DNA of 64,000 nucleotides from assembly GCA_963829355.1 (NCBI GenBank), contig CAWHHZ010000006.1:277282-341281 (forward strand), given 5' to 3'. The position numbers were made by a program, and so were the translations under genes. Each line of letters opens with the position of its first letter. The stretch's first letter is position 1. This document shows, piece by piece, positions 42,878-52,731 of this stretch. This DNA is from CAWHHZ01 sp963829355 (GTDB lineage Bacteria > Acidobacteriota > Thermoanaerobaculia > Gp7-AA8 > JAHWKK01). The notes under the pieces were generated by a model that was not told the DNA's origin, made no database searches, and saw only the letters and a program-made list of their open reading frames with translations.

Positions 42878-43302
42878 TTGAAGGGTCAGCGCCTGTTCGT
42901 GCGGTCAGCGGTTCCTGCGGATCTCGCTGATCTTCGGACCTTCTACGGGATCGAGCGGTCAGAGTCGATCTCCGCGGCCTTGCCGGGAACACCATCCCTC
43001 ACGACGACGACGAAGCGCTGATCGGAAAGCTGGTCGGCGACCTCGTGGCACACGTCCGGTTTGCGCGCTCAGGCACAACGGTATCTCTCCTCTGGATCTA
43101 CGTGGCACGCCTTCTGCGACGAAAGCGGATCGGACGTTTCATGATCATGGAGCTGGCCCGACTGGCCGGGAGGGAAGGCGCCACTCGAATCGTTGTTCCC
43201 GCGGGATGCGACGCGGCCCCCCTCCTTCAGGCTTGCGGCTTTCATGAGTCCGTCGAAGATCAGATGCTGATCATGAAGATCACCCCTGAGGAGGAGCTGT
43301 GA
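42878..43302 (+). pseudogene. GNAT-type acetyltransferase gene with an apparent frameshift
   Basis: TTG 42878 follows GGAGG by 5 bases and opens FLKGQRLFVRSAVPADLADLR in one frame. Near 42944-42946 the coding frame changes: a missing base would join RTFY to RDRAVRVDLRGLAGNT and continue through LIGKLVGDLVAHVRF. A GNAT-like core follows (LLWIYVARLLRRKRIGRFMIMEL, then CDAAPLLQACGFHESVEDQML). The C-terminal part resembles an acetyl-CoA-binding GNAT motif (RRKRIGR...LLQACGF). The stop overlaps the next gene by GTGA, so translation of that end is probably real. It is a frameshift mutation or a sequence error. The 42730-42877 gap also holds a GTCCTGC/GCAGGAC hairpin (42761-42780). Confidence 0.55.
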
Positions 43303-45461
43303 AGCAAGTTCTACCGTGGATCACTGTTGCGCTGTTGATCGGATGTGGAGGGACTGCGGGTCTCGATGAGGTCGAGTCCGACGGGACCGCACCTTCCGTA
43401 GAGCAACCTGCCGAGGAGAAAATCTCGCAAGCCGAGACCGGCCTCCTCGACCAGGTCGACTCGGACGACCCCCTCACCCGACAGCGCGCCCTCGCACGGC
43501 TGGGACTGCTCTACGAAGAAGAGGAGCGGTGGGACGAATCGGCGATGTTTCTGCGCCGCGCCATCGAGTCTTACGAAACTCTCAGGCCGTTCCTCCGGCT
43601 TCACCTCATCGATGTTCTCGCGCAGCTCGAAGCATGGGATGAAGCCGTCGAAGTCGCCCGTGCGGTAATCGCCGAGTCTGATTCCACAGCCCGAACCACG
43701 GCATTGATCCGGCTCCCCGCCCTGCTGGCACGAGGCGGTCACACAGAGGCTGCTGCCGATGCTGCTGCACAGATTTCGAGTCTTCCACTCGACGAGCTCA
43801 CCGAGGCGGAATTCGTCGCTGCCGCCGACATACTGGCGGAAGAGAATCTGCTCAGCGAAGCCACGTCCATTCGTGAACGGATGATCCGCTCGTACACCCG
43901 GGGCCGGTACACAGAGAAACTCTACGATCAGTTGACGGCGATCCCGGACTCCCCGCTCGACCGTCTCTCCTGGGAGGACTCGATTGCGCTCGCTTCAGCT
44001 CTCGAGAGCGCGAACCGCCACGACGAGGCCCGCGAGTATCTCCAGCGCATCAGACAGAGATTTCCTCAGCGCACCGGGGACCCGGAGCTCGTGTGGGTCC
44101 AGGCGCAATCGATGTTCGACTCCCGGCAGTACACGGATCTTCAGAAACTCTCCATACCGACCGGCAAGGCCCATCACGTCGGACTGGAACGACTGAAGGG
44201 ACATGGACTGTGGCGGATCGACCGGAACCAGGAGTTCCTCGAAGTGATGCGGCACATCGTCGCCGATCACGGCAACACTTCCGAGGCGACCACAGCGAAG
44301 CTTCTCCTCGGCAAATACTGGCTGATCAACGGGAACGACGCCGCAAAGGCTGCGAAATATCTCGAGGAGGCAATCGCCGCGGGCGGTGTCGGCAGCGAGG
44401 GAGAGAATCTCTGGACGCTCGCATGGATCTACATCACCTCCGATCAGCGCGTCAAGGCGCTCGAGGTGATGAGCGACTATCTCGCGCGCTTCCCCGATAA
44501 GGCCTACACCTCCAACAGTCTCTTCTGGTCGGCAAAGCTCCACGAGAAGTCAGGAGACCTGCAGAAGCGTGATGCGCTGCTCGATCAGCTCGTCGAGACC
44601 TATCCGTACGCCTACTACAGCTACCGGGCCCGAGAGATCCTCGGCCGGCCCGTCACGGCTCCGAACGAAATCCCGGGGGGCCGCGCGTTCCCAGAGATCG
44701 ACCTGGCCGGAATGGTCGACGACGAGCCGGAGCTGGCCGTCGTTCACGAGCTCGAAGCGATCGGGCTGCGTGATGAAGCGACGCAGTACTACAAGGAAGT
44801 CGTCGGTGCGAAACCCGACGACCCTGCGCTCGCGTTCGGGCTCGCCGAGCGCTATGCGGCGAGTGGTGAGCCGCTGCGGGCAATCATCCTTCTCAATCGG
44901 CACTTCAGCCATTTCATCCGCCACGGGGGCGACGACATCCCTGATCGCTTCTGGAAGACTCTCTATCCGCGCAAGTACTGGGACGCGATCCAGGCTGCCG
45001 CTGAATCGCAGAAGATCGACCCGTACCTGATGGCATCGATCATCCGCCAGGAAAGCGGATGGGACCCTTCCATCGTCTCGAGCGCTGGTGCCGTCGGACT
45101 CATGCAGATCATGCCGGAGGAAGCGGCAGCTCTGGGAACGCTCGCAGGGCTCGGAAGGACGGTCACCCGGGAGGACCTGTTCGACCCCCTGATCAACCTG
45201 CGCGTCGGCGCAGCGGAGATTCGCCAAAAGCTCGACGCGATGGACGGCAACCGTCCCCTCGCGATCGCGTCGTACAACGCGGGCCAGAGCGCCGTCAGCA
45301 ACTGGATGAGCCGTACCAGTCCGGCGGATCTGGATCTGTTCATCGACTCGATCCCGTATAGTGAAACCAGGCTTTACGTCATGACGGTCACACGAAACCT
45401 CCAGGAGTACCGACGGGTGTACGGAGAGGGCGACAGATCCTCGATGATCACCCACAACTGA
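43299..45461 (+). CDS. Soluble/lipoprotein lytic transglycosylase (Slt-type) with TPR-like helical domain
   Basis: Cleaves peptidoglycan glycan strands to 1,6-anhydro products. The 720 residues begin with lipobox LLIGC (Cys16). A long alpha-superhelical, TPR-like region (~45-530) and a C-terminal SLT domain (~560-705) follow. The catalytic Glu is in MASIIRQESGWDP. GAVGLMQIMPEEA, NLRVGAAEI and IASYNAGQSAVSNW are the conserved transglycosylase blocks. It starts at GTG 43299, overlapping the acetyltransferase stop. mfd follows after 3 bases, so these genes probably form one transcript. Confidence 0.93.
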   Translation: MKQVLPWITVALLIGCGGTAGLDEVESDGTAPSVEQPAEEKISQAETGLLDQVDSDDPLTRQRALARLGLLYEEEERWDESAMFLRRAIESYETLRPFLRLHLIDVLAQLEAWDEAVEVARAVIAESDSTARTTALIRLPALLARGGHTEAAADAAAQISSLPLDELTEAEFVAAADILAEENLLSEATSIRERMIRSYTRGRYTEKLYDQLTAIPDSPLDRLSWEDSIALASALESANRHDEAREYLQRIRQRFPQRTGDPELVWVQAQSMFDSRQYTDLQKLSIPTGKAHHVGLERLKGHGLWRIDRNQEFLEVMRHIVADHGNTSEATTAKLLLGKYWLINGNDAAKAAKYLEEAIAAGGVGSEGENLWTLAWIYITSDQRVKALEVMSDYLARFPDKAYTSNSLFWSAKLHEKSGDLQKRDALLDQLVETYPYAYYSYRAREILGRPVTAPNEIPGGRAFPEIDLAGMVDDEPELAVVHELEAIGLRDEATQYYKEVVGAKPDDPALAFGLAERYAASGEPLRAIILLNRHFSHFIRHGGDDIPDRFWKTLYPRKYWDAIQAAAESQKIDPYLMASIIRQESGWDPSIVSSAGAVGLMQIMPEEAAALGTLAGLGRTVTREDLFDPLINLRVGAAEIRQKLDAMDGNRPLAIASYNAGQSAVSNWMSRTSPADLDLFIDSIPYSETRLYVMTVTRNLQEYRRVYGEGDRSSMITHN

Positions 45462-45464
45462 CGT

Positions 45465-48400
45465 ATGCAAAACGAACCACTCCTGCGCGCTCTGCGATCA
45501 CGCGTCGTCGACTCGGGAATCATCGACGGACTGCTCACGGAGAGCGGAGGAGCCCGGTTTACCGTCACCGGTCTGAGCCTCGAGGCACGAGCGCTGATCC
45601 TCTCAGCCCTCCAGGAGCAGCACGACCTGCGACTGGCGATCATGGTCCCCGGTGATGCCTCCACCGAGGACTTCTCGACGGCTCTGCGATTCTTCCACGC
45701 GACTCCCCGATCGGTTGCTGTCTATCCAAGTCCCTCACTCTCCCCCTATCAGAGCGTCTCCACGTCCCTCGCCATCATGCAGGAGGAGATCCGGGCCCTC
45801 GGCCAACTCACCACCGGCGAAGCTTCGACGATCGTCATCCCGGGGAGGGCGCTCTACCGCAAGCTTCCCTCTCCGAAGGCGTTCGTATCGCGCATCCGGA
45901 TGATCGAAAAGGACGAAGAGATCGATTCACGCGAGATCCTGAACTATCTGACGAGCGAGGGATACGTACGGACTGATCTGGTCGGCCAGATCGGTGAGTT
46001 CGCATTCAGGGGCGGGATCCTCGACGTGTATCCGCCAAACGAGGACCGTCCGGTCCGGGTCGAGCTCTTCGGCGATACAGTCGACTCCATCCGCCACTTC
46101 GACGTGGACTCGCAGAGGTCGGATGACGAGATCCCACGCATCTCGATTCTCCCATCGTCTCACTTTCCGGAGACACCCGAGGGACGAAAGAAGCTCGCGC
46201 GCAGGCTCTCGCTCGATTTCAACGATCCCCACTACAGACATGACCTCTCCCAGAAGGTCGATCACCTGCAGGAGGGCAGCTCATATCCTGGTATCGAGAA
46301 CGAGCTTGCCATCGTGGGCGACACCGCCTCGTTCGAGAGCTTCCTCGACGAGAGCTGGACGATCGTCCGGTTCGAGCCGGGAGAGATCGGCGCTTCGATC
46401 CAGAAGTTCAACGCGCTCCTCGAGAGCGAGTTCGAACATGCGAGAGAGCACGGACGTGCGGTTTACGCGCCGGACGAACTGCTCGTCGCTCCGGGTGAGG
46501 TCGAGTCGATCATCTCCCGCTCAGCGCTCGATTTCGAGCACGTCCACGTCGTCGGTGACGACCGCCGCGAACGGAGGATTCAGTCGACACCGGAGTCGAA
46601 CTGGCTCAATCGTCTCGGCGAGCTCACCACCGAGCTGCGGGAGGAGATCGATAGTCAGACGTGTCCGATCTATGCCTTCTCGACCCGAGGCGGGAAAGAA
46701 AAGGTCGTGCGGCTTCTCGAGGAGTTCTCCTTTCCTTCGGCCGATGAACCGGAGCAGCCAGGGCCGTATCTAGCGATCACCAATGGCGATCTGCCGCACG
46801 GATTCGAACTGCCCGCCGCACACCTCAGGATCCTCAGTGAATGGGATCTGTTCGACAGGCCGTCGACCCGCGGTGTGCCGGGGCGGAGGAAGAAGAGTGG
46901 CGCGTTCGTCAGTGATCTCCGCGATCTGAAGGTCGGTGACCTCGTCGTTCACATCGATCATGGAGTCGCGCGGTTCCTGGGTCTCGAACGCGTCCAGTTC
47001 GGAACTGACGAGCGGGAAGTGATGGCGCTCGAGTATTCCAACGGCGGACGCCTGCTCGTACCGATGGAGAGCCTCCATCTGATTCAGAAGTACTCCGGCG
47101 CAGGAGATTCAGGCTCCCGCCTCGATCGCCTCGGCGGGACTGCATGGGCCAGGGCAAAGGCCTCGGTCAAGAAGGCGATGCGCGACATGGCCGACGAGCT
47201 GCTGCGACTCTACGCCGGTCGCAGCATGGTCGAGGGTCACGCGTTCAGCCCAGACAGTACCTGGCAGCACGACTTCGAGAACTCCTTCGAGTTTGATGAA
47301 ACCATCGATCAGGCGACGGCGATTGAAGAGATCAAGGGAGATATGGAGTCGCGAAAGCCGATGGATCGGCTCCTCTGCGGCGATGTCGGCTACGGCAAAA
47401 CCGAGGTGGCGATGCGGGCAGCGTTCAAGGCTGTGATGGATGGCCGGCAGGTCGCCGTTCTGGCACCGACCACGGTTCTCGCCTATCAGCACTACAGGAC
47501 ATTCCTGCGGCGCTTCGCGTCATTCCCTGTCGTGATCGAGCTGACCTCCAGGCTTCGAAGCACGAAAGAGCAGAAGGCGATCGCGGAGAAGACGAAAAGT
47601 GGAGAGATCGACATCCTGATCGGGACCCACCGCCTCCTGTCGAAGTCGATCGAGTTCAAGGATCTCGGCCTGATGATCGTCGACGAGGAGCAGCGGTTCG
47701 GAGTCGCACAGAAGGAGCGGCTCAAGACGCTCAAGAAGTCGATCGACGTGCTCTCGATGTCGGCCACTCCGATTCCGCGCACTCTGAATATGTCTCTCGG
47801 CGGGATCCGCGATATCTCTGTGATCGAAACGCCGCCGAAGGACCGTCTCGCAATCCAGACGGCGGTAGTCGGATTCGACGACGACTTCATCCGCGAGGCG
47901 ATCGAGTTCGAGATCGAGAGGGGCGGACAGGTCTTCTTCGTTCACAACCGTGTCGAATCGATTTACGCGATGCGTGACTATCTCGAGAACGTAGTTCCGG
48001 GGATTCGCGTCGCGGTAGGCCACGGACAGATGAACGAGCAGGAGCTCGAGAATACGATGATGGCCTTCATCAACCGCGAGTACGACCTGCTCCTCGCGAC
48101 CACGATCATCGAGAACGGGATCGACATTCCCGCCTGCAACACGATCCTGATCAACCACGCCGAGCGCTTCGGCTTGTCGCAGCTCTACCAGTTGCGTGGC
48201 AGGGTCGGCCGCAGCGACAAGCTCGCATTCTGCTATCTCCTGATTCCCTCGCAGCAGGTTCTGTCTGAAGACGCCCGCAAGCGACTCGCGGCGATTCAGG
48301 AGTTCTCAGATCTCGGCGCCGGCTTCCGGATCGCCGCGCGAGACCTCGAGATCAGGGGCGCCGGAAATCTGCTCGGCGGCGAGCAGTCCGGGCACATCGC

Positions 48401-48917
48401 CGCGGTCGGATTCGAGATGTACATGAAACTCCTGGAAGAGACGATCGCCGAAATGAAGGGAGAGCCGCTCGAGTCCCAACTCGAAACGACCCTCAACCTC
48501 GGTCTCGACATCTACATCCCGCCAGAGTACATCGATGACGAGAATCTCCGGATGACCTTCTACAAGAGGATCGCATCGGCTCCGGATGCCGAGAGGCTCG
48601 GTGAGCTCAACAGCGAGATGAAGGACCGGTTCGGCCCTCTCCCCGATGGCGTCGAAACGCTCTTCGAGTATGTGGAGCTCAAGCAGATCGGTCAGTCGAT
48701 CGGAATCGCCTCGATTCACAGGAAGGGGGACACGCTCTCGATCCGCTTTCGGCCGGATGCCCGGGTCGATCCAAATCGTCTGATGGAACTGATCGCGGAA
48801 CGACCAGGATCGAGCTTCTCACCCACCGGGGTGCTGTCGGTCACGCTGGACAGCCGCGGCAGAAACCTGGTGCGTGATATTCGCGGGCTGCTCAGGGAGA
48901 CCGCCATTGCCGCGTGA
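45465..48917 (+). CDS. mfd: Transcription-repair coupling factor
   Basis: Displaces RNA polymerase stalled at lesions and recruits UvrA. The 1150 residues match the usual length. Order: UvrB-like N-terminal region (~1-400), CarD-like RNA-polymerase-interaction domain (~465-530; VGDLVVHIDHGVARFLGLE), and RecG-like translocase (~590-960). The translocase has Walker A GDVGYGKT (~638-645), a DEEQ box (~740) and GRVGRSDKLAFCYLL. The C-terminal TRCF domain ends at IRGLLRETA. There are no anomalies. It sits 3 bases after the lytic transglycosylase gene and 37 bases before a PpiC-type lipoprotein gene. Confidence 0.98.
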   Translation: MQNEPLLRALRSRVVDSGIIDGLLTESGGARFTVTGLSLEARALILSALQEQHDLRLAIMVPGDASTEDFSTALRFFHATPRSVAVYPSPSLSPYQSVSTSLAIMQEEIRALGQLTTGEASTIVIPGRALYRKLPSPKAFVSRIRMIEKDEEIDSREILNYLTSEGYVRTDLVGQIGEFAFRGGILDVYPPNEDRPVRVELFGDTVDSIRHFDVDSQRSDDEIPRISILPSSHFPETPEGRKKLARRLSLDFNDPHYRHDLSQKVDHLQEGSSYPGIENELAIVGDTASFESFLDESWTIVRFEPGEIGASIQKFNALLESEFEHAREHGRAVYAPDELLVAPGEVESIISRSALDFEHVHVVGDDRRERRIQSTPESNWLNRLGELTTELREEIDSQTCPIYAFSTRGGKEKVVRLLEEFSFPSADEPEQPGPYLAITNGDLPHGFELPAAHLRILSEWDLFDRPSTRGVPGRRKKSGAFVSDLRDLKVGDLVVHIDHGVARFLGLERVQFGTDEREVMALEYSNGGRLLVPMESLHLIQKYSGAGDSGSRLDRLGGTAWARAKASVKKAMRDMADELLRLYAGRSMVEGHAFSPDSTWQHDFENSFEFDETIDQATAIEEIKGDMESRKPMDRLLCGDVGYGKTEVAMRAAFKAVMDGRQVAVLAPTTVLAYQHYRTFLRRFASFPVVIELTSRLRSTKEQKAIAEKTKSGEIDILIGTHRLLSKSIEFKDLGLMIVDEEQRFGVAQKERLKTLKKSIDVLSMSATPIPRTLNMSLGGIRDISVIETPPKDRLAIQTAVVGFDDDFIREAIEFEIERGGQVFFVHNRVESIYAMRDYLENVVPGIRVAVGHGQMNEQELENTMMAFINREYDLLLATTIIENGIDIPACNTILINHAERFGLSQLYQLRGRVGRSDKLAFCYLLIPSQQVLSEDARKRLAAIQEFSDLGAGFRIAARDLEIRGAGNLLGGEQSGHIAAVGFEMYMKLLEETIAEMKGEPLESQLETTLNLGLDIYIPPEYIDDENLRMTFYKRIASAPDAERLGELNSEMKDRFGPLPDGVETLFEYVELKQIGQSIGIASIHRKGDTLSIRFRPDARVDPNRLMELIAERPGSSFSPTGVLSVTLDSRGRNLVRDIRGLLRETAIAA

Positions 48918-48954
48918 TAGACTCTCGCGACCGTTTCGAACGGACTTCTACGAC

Positions 48955-49851
48955 ATGCTCCGCCGCCTCGTTCCTTTCACACTAGTCATCCTGTCCGCCG
49001 TGGTTGCGTGCGAGCGCAAGCAGGAGCTTCCCCCGGATACCGTCGCAGTGATTGGAGAGCGTACGTTGAGTCTCGATGATTTCAAGCGGTATCTCGAGCG
49101 AAACCCGGCGACCGAGCTCGCCCAGCTTTCTCCGGAGGCCGCCAGTGCGCTTCTCGATCAGCACATCGAAGAGATTCTGCTCGCGGAACATGCCGCAAAG
49201 CAGGAGCTGCACGTTCCCGCGGAGCGGATCGCGGAGTCGGTCCGGAACGATCCGGGATCCACGGTCGTGGAGAAGCGGGACGAGCTCCAGCGGAACCTCC
49301 TCCTGTCCCGGCTCTCGGATGAGACCGCTTCGCCAGTCGAGGAAGAGGTCCGGCGATACTACGACGAGAACAGGGAGCAGTTCGAGCTCGGAGAGAGAAT
49401 CCGGGTACGTCAGATTCTCGTCAAGGACGCCGAGACCGCCGAGTCGATTCACAGCTCGCTCCGGAACGGCGCGGCATTCGAGGAGATGGCCGAAAAGAAC
49501 TCCCTGGCGCCGAACGCCGCGAAGGGGGGCGAGATCGGCGAGATCACGCGCGGCGATCTTCCCACCTTCATCGAGCGCCAGATCTTCGATCTCGAGCCGG
49601 GATCAGTGAGTGACGTGATCGAGGCGGCGGGGACATTCCATATCTTCAAGGTGGAGAACCGCTTCCCCGCCGAGACGCTTTCGTTCGAGGCCGTCAAACC
49701 GGTGATCGCGTCGAGACTTCGCAGCGATCGAGTTGGCGAGGCCCTTTCGCGGGAAACGGCAAAGGCACGGACTCTCATCCCGGTGCGCATTCTCGACCGC
49801 CACCTTCCGTTCCCCTACTCCGGAACGTTCCCGACCTCCCCTGACGAATAA
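48955..49851 (+). CDS. Peptidyl-prolyl isomerase lipoprotein (PpiC/parvulin type)
   Basis: A 298-residue lipoprotein: signal sequence ending LSAVVAC with lipidated Cys17. A SurA-N-like helical region (~40-140) is followed by a parvulin domain (~150-250; RIRVRQILVKDAETAESIHS, GGEIGEITRGDLPTFIERQIF, GTFHIFKVENR). The likely role is periplasmic folding of outer-membrane proteins. The open frame begins at 48874, but the upstream part overlaps mfd, and ATG 48955 gives an intact lipoprotein signal. It is followed after 86 bases by a second parvulin gene. Confidence 0.9.
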   Translation: MLRRLVPFTLVILSAVVACERKQELPPDTVAVIGERTLSLDDFKRYLERNPATELAQLSPEAASALLDQHIEEILLAEHAAKQELHVPAERIAESVRNDPGSTVVEKRDELQRNLLLSRLSDETASPVEEEVRRYYDENREQFELGERIRVRQILVKDAETAESIHSSLRNGAAFEEMAEKNSLAPNAAKGGEIGEITRGDLPTFIERQIFDLEPGSVSDVIEAAGTFHIFKVENRFPAETLSFEAVKPVIASRLRSDRVGEALSRETAKARTLIPVRILDRHLPFPYSGTFPTSPDE

Positions 49852-49937
49852 ACCGCCGGTCGCTCCCGTTTCCGATCGGGACGCCCCCTACCGGAGAGAC
49901 ACAAAACCTTCGTGACGGCACGATCGTCTTCAGAAAA

Positions 49938-50921
49938 ATGAAAAAAAATATCCTTCTCGCCTTTCTCGTCCTGGTTCTCACGGCCACCGTCGCTTCGGCT
50001 GAAATCGTCGAGTCGATCATCGCGCGGGTGGGAGATCGCATCATCACTCGCTCCGAGTTCCAGCAGCGGCTGCAGAACGAGATCGAGGAGATCGAAGCGA
50101 AAGCCCCTCCCGAGCAGGTTGAGGCCATCAAGAAGCAACGCCGCACGGCTCTCCTCGACGAGATGATCTCGGAGCTGGTGATGAAGGATCGTGCCGAACA
50201 GATCGGAGTCACCATCTCGGACCAGGAGCTCAATGAAGCGATTGGCCAGCTCAAAGCGCAGTACGGAATCGAGAGCGATGAGGCTTTCATCGCATCCCTC
50301 GAGGAGGCGGGACTGACGATCGACTCGATGCGCGAACGGCTCAGAGAGACGATCCGAACAAAGAAACTCATCGCCCGCGAACTGCGCTCCAGATCGCAAC
50401 TCGGTGACAAGGAGCTGAGGCGCAGGTATGAGCGAGAGAGGGAACGTTATCGACTGCCGGAACGCGCCGAGGTGGAAGAAATCATTCTGCTGATCCCCGA
50501 GGATGCCGACGCGCCGCAGATCGAGGAGCTCGAGCGTCGTGCAAAACAAGCCTACGATCGAGCGACTGCTGGGGACGAGTTCGCCACGCTCGTGAGCGAG
50601 TTCTCCGAAGCTCCCAGCAAGGAAGAGGGCGGCAAACTCGGCATCATCGCCAAAGGAGAGCTCCTCCCTGAGCTCAATGCCGGTGTTTTCTCGTCCGATG
50701 CCGGTGCCATCGTCGGCCCGATCAGGACCAGGTTCGGATTCCACATCCTCCGCGTGTCGAAGCGGCTACCCTCCGAGGTACCGGCATTCGACGATATCAA
50801 GGAACAGCTTCGGAAGGACGAGAGCCAGGCAGCCTACCAGCGCGATCTCGACGCTTATCTCCAGAACCTTCGAAACCAGATCTACGTGGTGGTTCACGAA
50901 GACCAGATCCCCGAGGTCTGA
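49938..50921 (+). CDS. SurA-like periplasmic peptidyl-prolyl isomerase
   Basis: A 327-residue exported chaperone: signal peptide ~1-22 (VLTATVASA), SurA N-terminal region (VESIIARVGDRIITRSEFQQRL, ~24-45, through ~165) and one parvulin domain (~175-275; AEVEEIILLIPEDA, GGKLGIIAKGELLPELNAGVF, GFHILRVSKR). E. coli SurA has two parvulin domains; only one is seen here. Helix-rich ends match the chaperone module. It probably assists outer-membrane proteins such as the receptors in this window. There is no Shine-Dalgarno sequence; an A-rich stretch precedes the ATG. Confidence 0.9.
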   Translation: MKKNILLAFLVLVLTATVASAEIVESIIARVGDRIITRSEFQQRLQNEIEEIEAKAPPEQVEAIKKQRRTALLDEMISELVMKDRAEQIGVTISDQELNEAIGQLKAQYGIESDEAFIASLEEAGLTIDSMRERLRETIRTKKLIARELRSRSQLGDKELRRRYERERERYRLPERAEVEEIILLIPEDADAPQIEELERRAKQAYDRATAGDEFATLVSEFSEAPSKEEGGKLGIIAKGELLPELNAGVFSSDAGAIVGPIRTRFGFHILRVSKRLPSEVPAFDDIKEQLRKDESQAAYQRDLDAYLQNLRNQIYVVVHEDQIPEV

Positions 50922-50942
50922 GCTGACGCGCTCCTGCGCCGT

Positions 50943-51129
50943 GTCATCCTGAGAGGCTGTGAAAGAATCCAGCGTGCCCTGCGCTGGTGGTGCTTACGGT
51001 TCGAGCTCAAGGAATGAGGAGGAGTCGCGGTGGTTCCTCGGTGACGACGAGTGATCCTTCGACCGTCCCTTCGGCTTCGCTCAGGGCACGCCTCCTGCCG
51101 CTTCGCGGGATCCGGCGGCTCAGGATGAC
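50943..51129. repeat. Dispersed inverted repeat family A, copy 7, with an inserted TIR-like stretch
   Basis: The left arm GTCATCCTGAG is interrupted by AGGCTGTGAAAGAATCC (cf. the MITE end AGACTGTGTGAAAAC). The right part is normal, ending GGCGGCTCAGGATGAC. It fills most of the 50922-51229 gap; TACAAT at 51163-51168 may be the cobB -10. Confidence 0.8.
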
Positions 51130-51229
51130 AGCCGGGGTATTTTCACCGCCGCGAACTCCGAGGTACAATCCCTCCCGGTTTCCCACACTGCAAATCTCCG
51201 GTCGCTCACATCCGGCGCCGCACGAATAC

Positions 51230-51961
51230 ATGGATGAACTCAGGAAGTGGATCGCCGACACGCGACCGTCCCGCATCGTCGTACTGACGGGTGCAGGAGT
51301 GTCTGCCGAAAGCGGAATCGCAACATTCAGAGGTCAGGGAGGACTGTGGGAGCAGTACAGTCTCGAGGACCTCGCTACACCCGAGGGCTTTTCTCGAAAC
51401 CCGAAGCTCGTCTGGGAATGGTACGAGTGGCGGCGGGCCTCAGTCAGAGCCGCGTCGCCCAACGCGGCTCACCTCGCAATTGCCGAGCTCGAGTCGAGCG
51501 GCGTTCTCGACGAATTTCTGCTGGTCACGCAGAACGTCGATGAACTTCACCGGCGCGCGGGATCGGAACGAATCATCGAGCTGCACGGCAGCATCGTGAG
51601 AGCGCGCTGCAGCGCTGAGCGGAAGTTTACCTCCACACTCGAGCCGTTTTCGGAACTGCCGCCGCGTTGCGATTGCGGGGAACTGCTGCGGCCCGACGTC
51701 GTCTGGTTCGGCGAGCCGCTCTCGAATGAGGATCTCCATCGCGCCTCGGTCGCGGCTGCACACTCGGAGCTGCTTCTGGTCGTCGGAACCTCCTCCCAGG
51801 TGTACCCTGCAGCCGGTGTGGCCCACAGCGCAGGCGGCACGACCGTCGAGATCAACCCGGAAACGACCGACTACAGCCGCCACGCCGACTTCTTGATTCA
51901 GCAACGGGCCACGGAAGCCGTGCCGGAGATTGTACGAGCGATCGTGGAGGCCCGCTCATGA
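51230..51961 (+). CDS. cobB: NAD-dependent protein deacylase (sirtuin, CobB type)
   Basis: Removes acyl groups from lysine using NAD. The 243 residues contain GAGVSAESGI (~20-29), TQNVDELH, active-site His in ELHGS, and VVGTSSQVYPAAG. Zinc ligands follow the E. coli CobB pattern (a single early Cys in RARCSAE, then CDC). YEWR (~65-68) matches the Tyr-x-x-Arg signature of class III sirtuins that prefer succinyl/malonyl-lysine. The frame is open to 50987, but ATG 51230 marks the start of homology. radC overlaps by 4 bases. Confidence 0.93.
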   Translation: MDELRKWIADTRPSRIVVLTGAGVSAESGIATFRGQGGLWEQYSLEDLATPEGFSRNPKLVWEWYEWRRASVRAASPNAAHLAIAELESSGVLDEFLLVTQNVDELHRRAGSERIIELHGSIVRARCSAERKFTSTLEPFSELPPRCDCGELLRPDVVWFGEPLSNEDLHRASVAAAHSELLLVVGTSSQVYPAAGVAHSAGGTTVEINPETTDYSRHADFLIQQRATEAVPEIVRAIVEARS

Positions 51962-52635
51962 GCGAGATGACGATTGCCGATCTGCCGATCGAGGAACGGC
52001 CGCGAGAGCGCCTCCTCCTCCAGGGACCCCAATCGCTGACCGACACCGAGCTCGTCGCGGTCCTCCTGGGATCGGGCACGCGCGGGCGAAGCGCCATCTC
52101 GCTCGCCCGGGAGCTCCTCGGCGGAGGACTGACGGAGCTCTCGCGGCGCGAGTGGACGGGAGAACGGGTCATCGCCGGCGTTGGCGACGCGAAGAGTGCA
52201 CGTCTGGCCGCTGCGTTCGAGATCGGACGACGGCTGGCAGCACGCGTCGAGCCGTGGGCAGACCCGGTGCGCCAGCCGGAAGCGCTCGCGAAGGCTCTCA
52301 TCGCCCGCTACTCGCATCACGTCCAGGAGCGACTCGGCGCGGTCTATCTCGATTCGAAGAACCGGGTCATCCGCGAGAGAGAGATCTACGTGGGAACGCT
52401 CAATGCGACGACCGTTTCGACCCGCGACATCTTCCGCTTCGCCATCACCGATCATGCGGCCTCCGTCGTCATCTTTCACAATCACCCTTCCGGCGATCCC
52501 GCCCCGTCCGCCGAAGATCTGATCTTCACCAAGAGAGTCGTCGAGGCGGGAAAACTGATGGGCGTGAACGTCCTCGACCACCTGATCATCGGAAACAACC
52601 GGTACGTATCGTTGAGACAGCGGGGGATGACGTAG
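51958..52635 (+). CDS. radC: RadC-family JAMM-domain protein
   Basis: A 225-residue RadC: N-terminal helix-hairpin-helix region (LTDTELVAVLLGSGTRGRS, GVGDAKSARLAAAFEIGRRL) and C-terminal JAMM/MPN+ metalloprotease-like fold (~105-225) with HNHPSGDPAPSAED as metal ligands. ERLGAVYLDSKNRVI and VVIFHNHPSG are typical. Despite the name, a direct DNA-repair role is not established. It starts in the ATGA overlap with cobB, so the two are translationally coupled. A 7-bp tandem array begins immediately after its stop. Confidence 0.94.
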   Translation: MSEMTIADLPIEERPRERLLLQGPQSLTDTELVAVLLGSGTRGRSAISLARELLGGGLTELSRREWTGERVIAGVGDAKSARLAAAFEIGRRLAARVEPWADPVRQPEALAKALIARYSHHVQERLGAVYLDSKNRVIREREIYVGTLNATTVSTRDIFRFAITDHAASVVIFHNHPSGDPAPSAEDLIFTKRVVEAGKLMGVNVLDHLIIGNNRYVSLRQRGMT

Positions 52636-52636
52636 G

Positions 52637-52706
52637 GAACGATGAAAGATGAACGATGAACGATGAACGATGAACGATGAACGATGAACGATGAACGATG
52701 AAAGAA
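52637..52706. repeat. 7-bp tandem array (locus 3, left)
   Basis: Nine GAACGAT units (one GAAAGAT variant) plus a degenerate tenth, beginning one base after the radC stop codon. Confidence 0.95.
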
Positions 52707-52731
52707 CCGCGGGCAGAGAGGGCAGCCTGGT

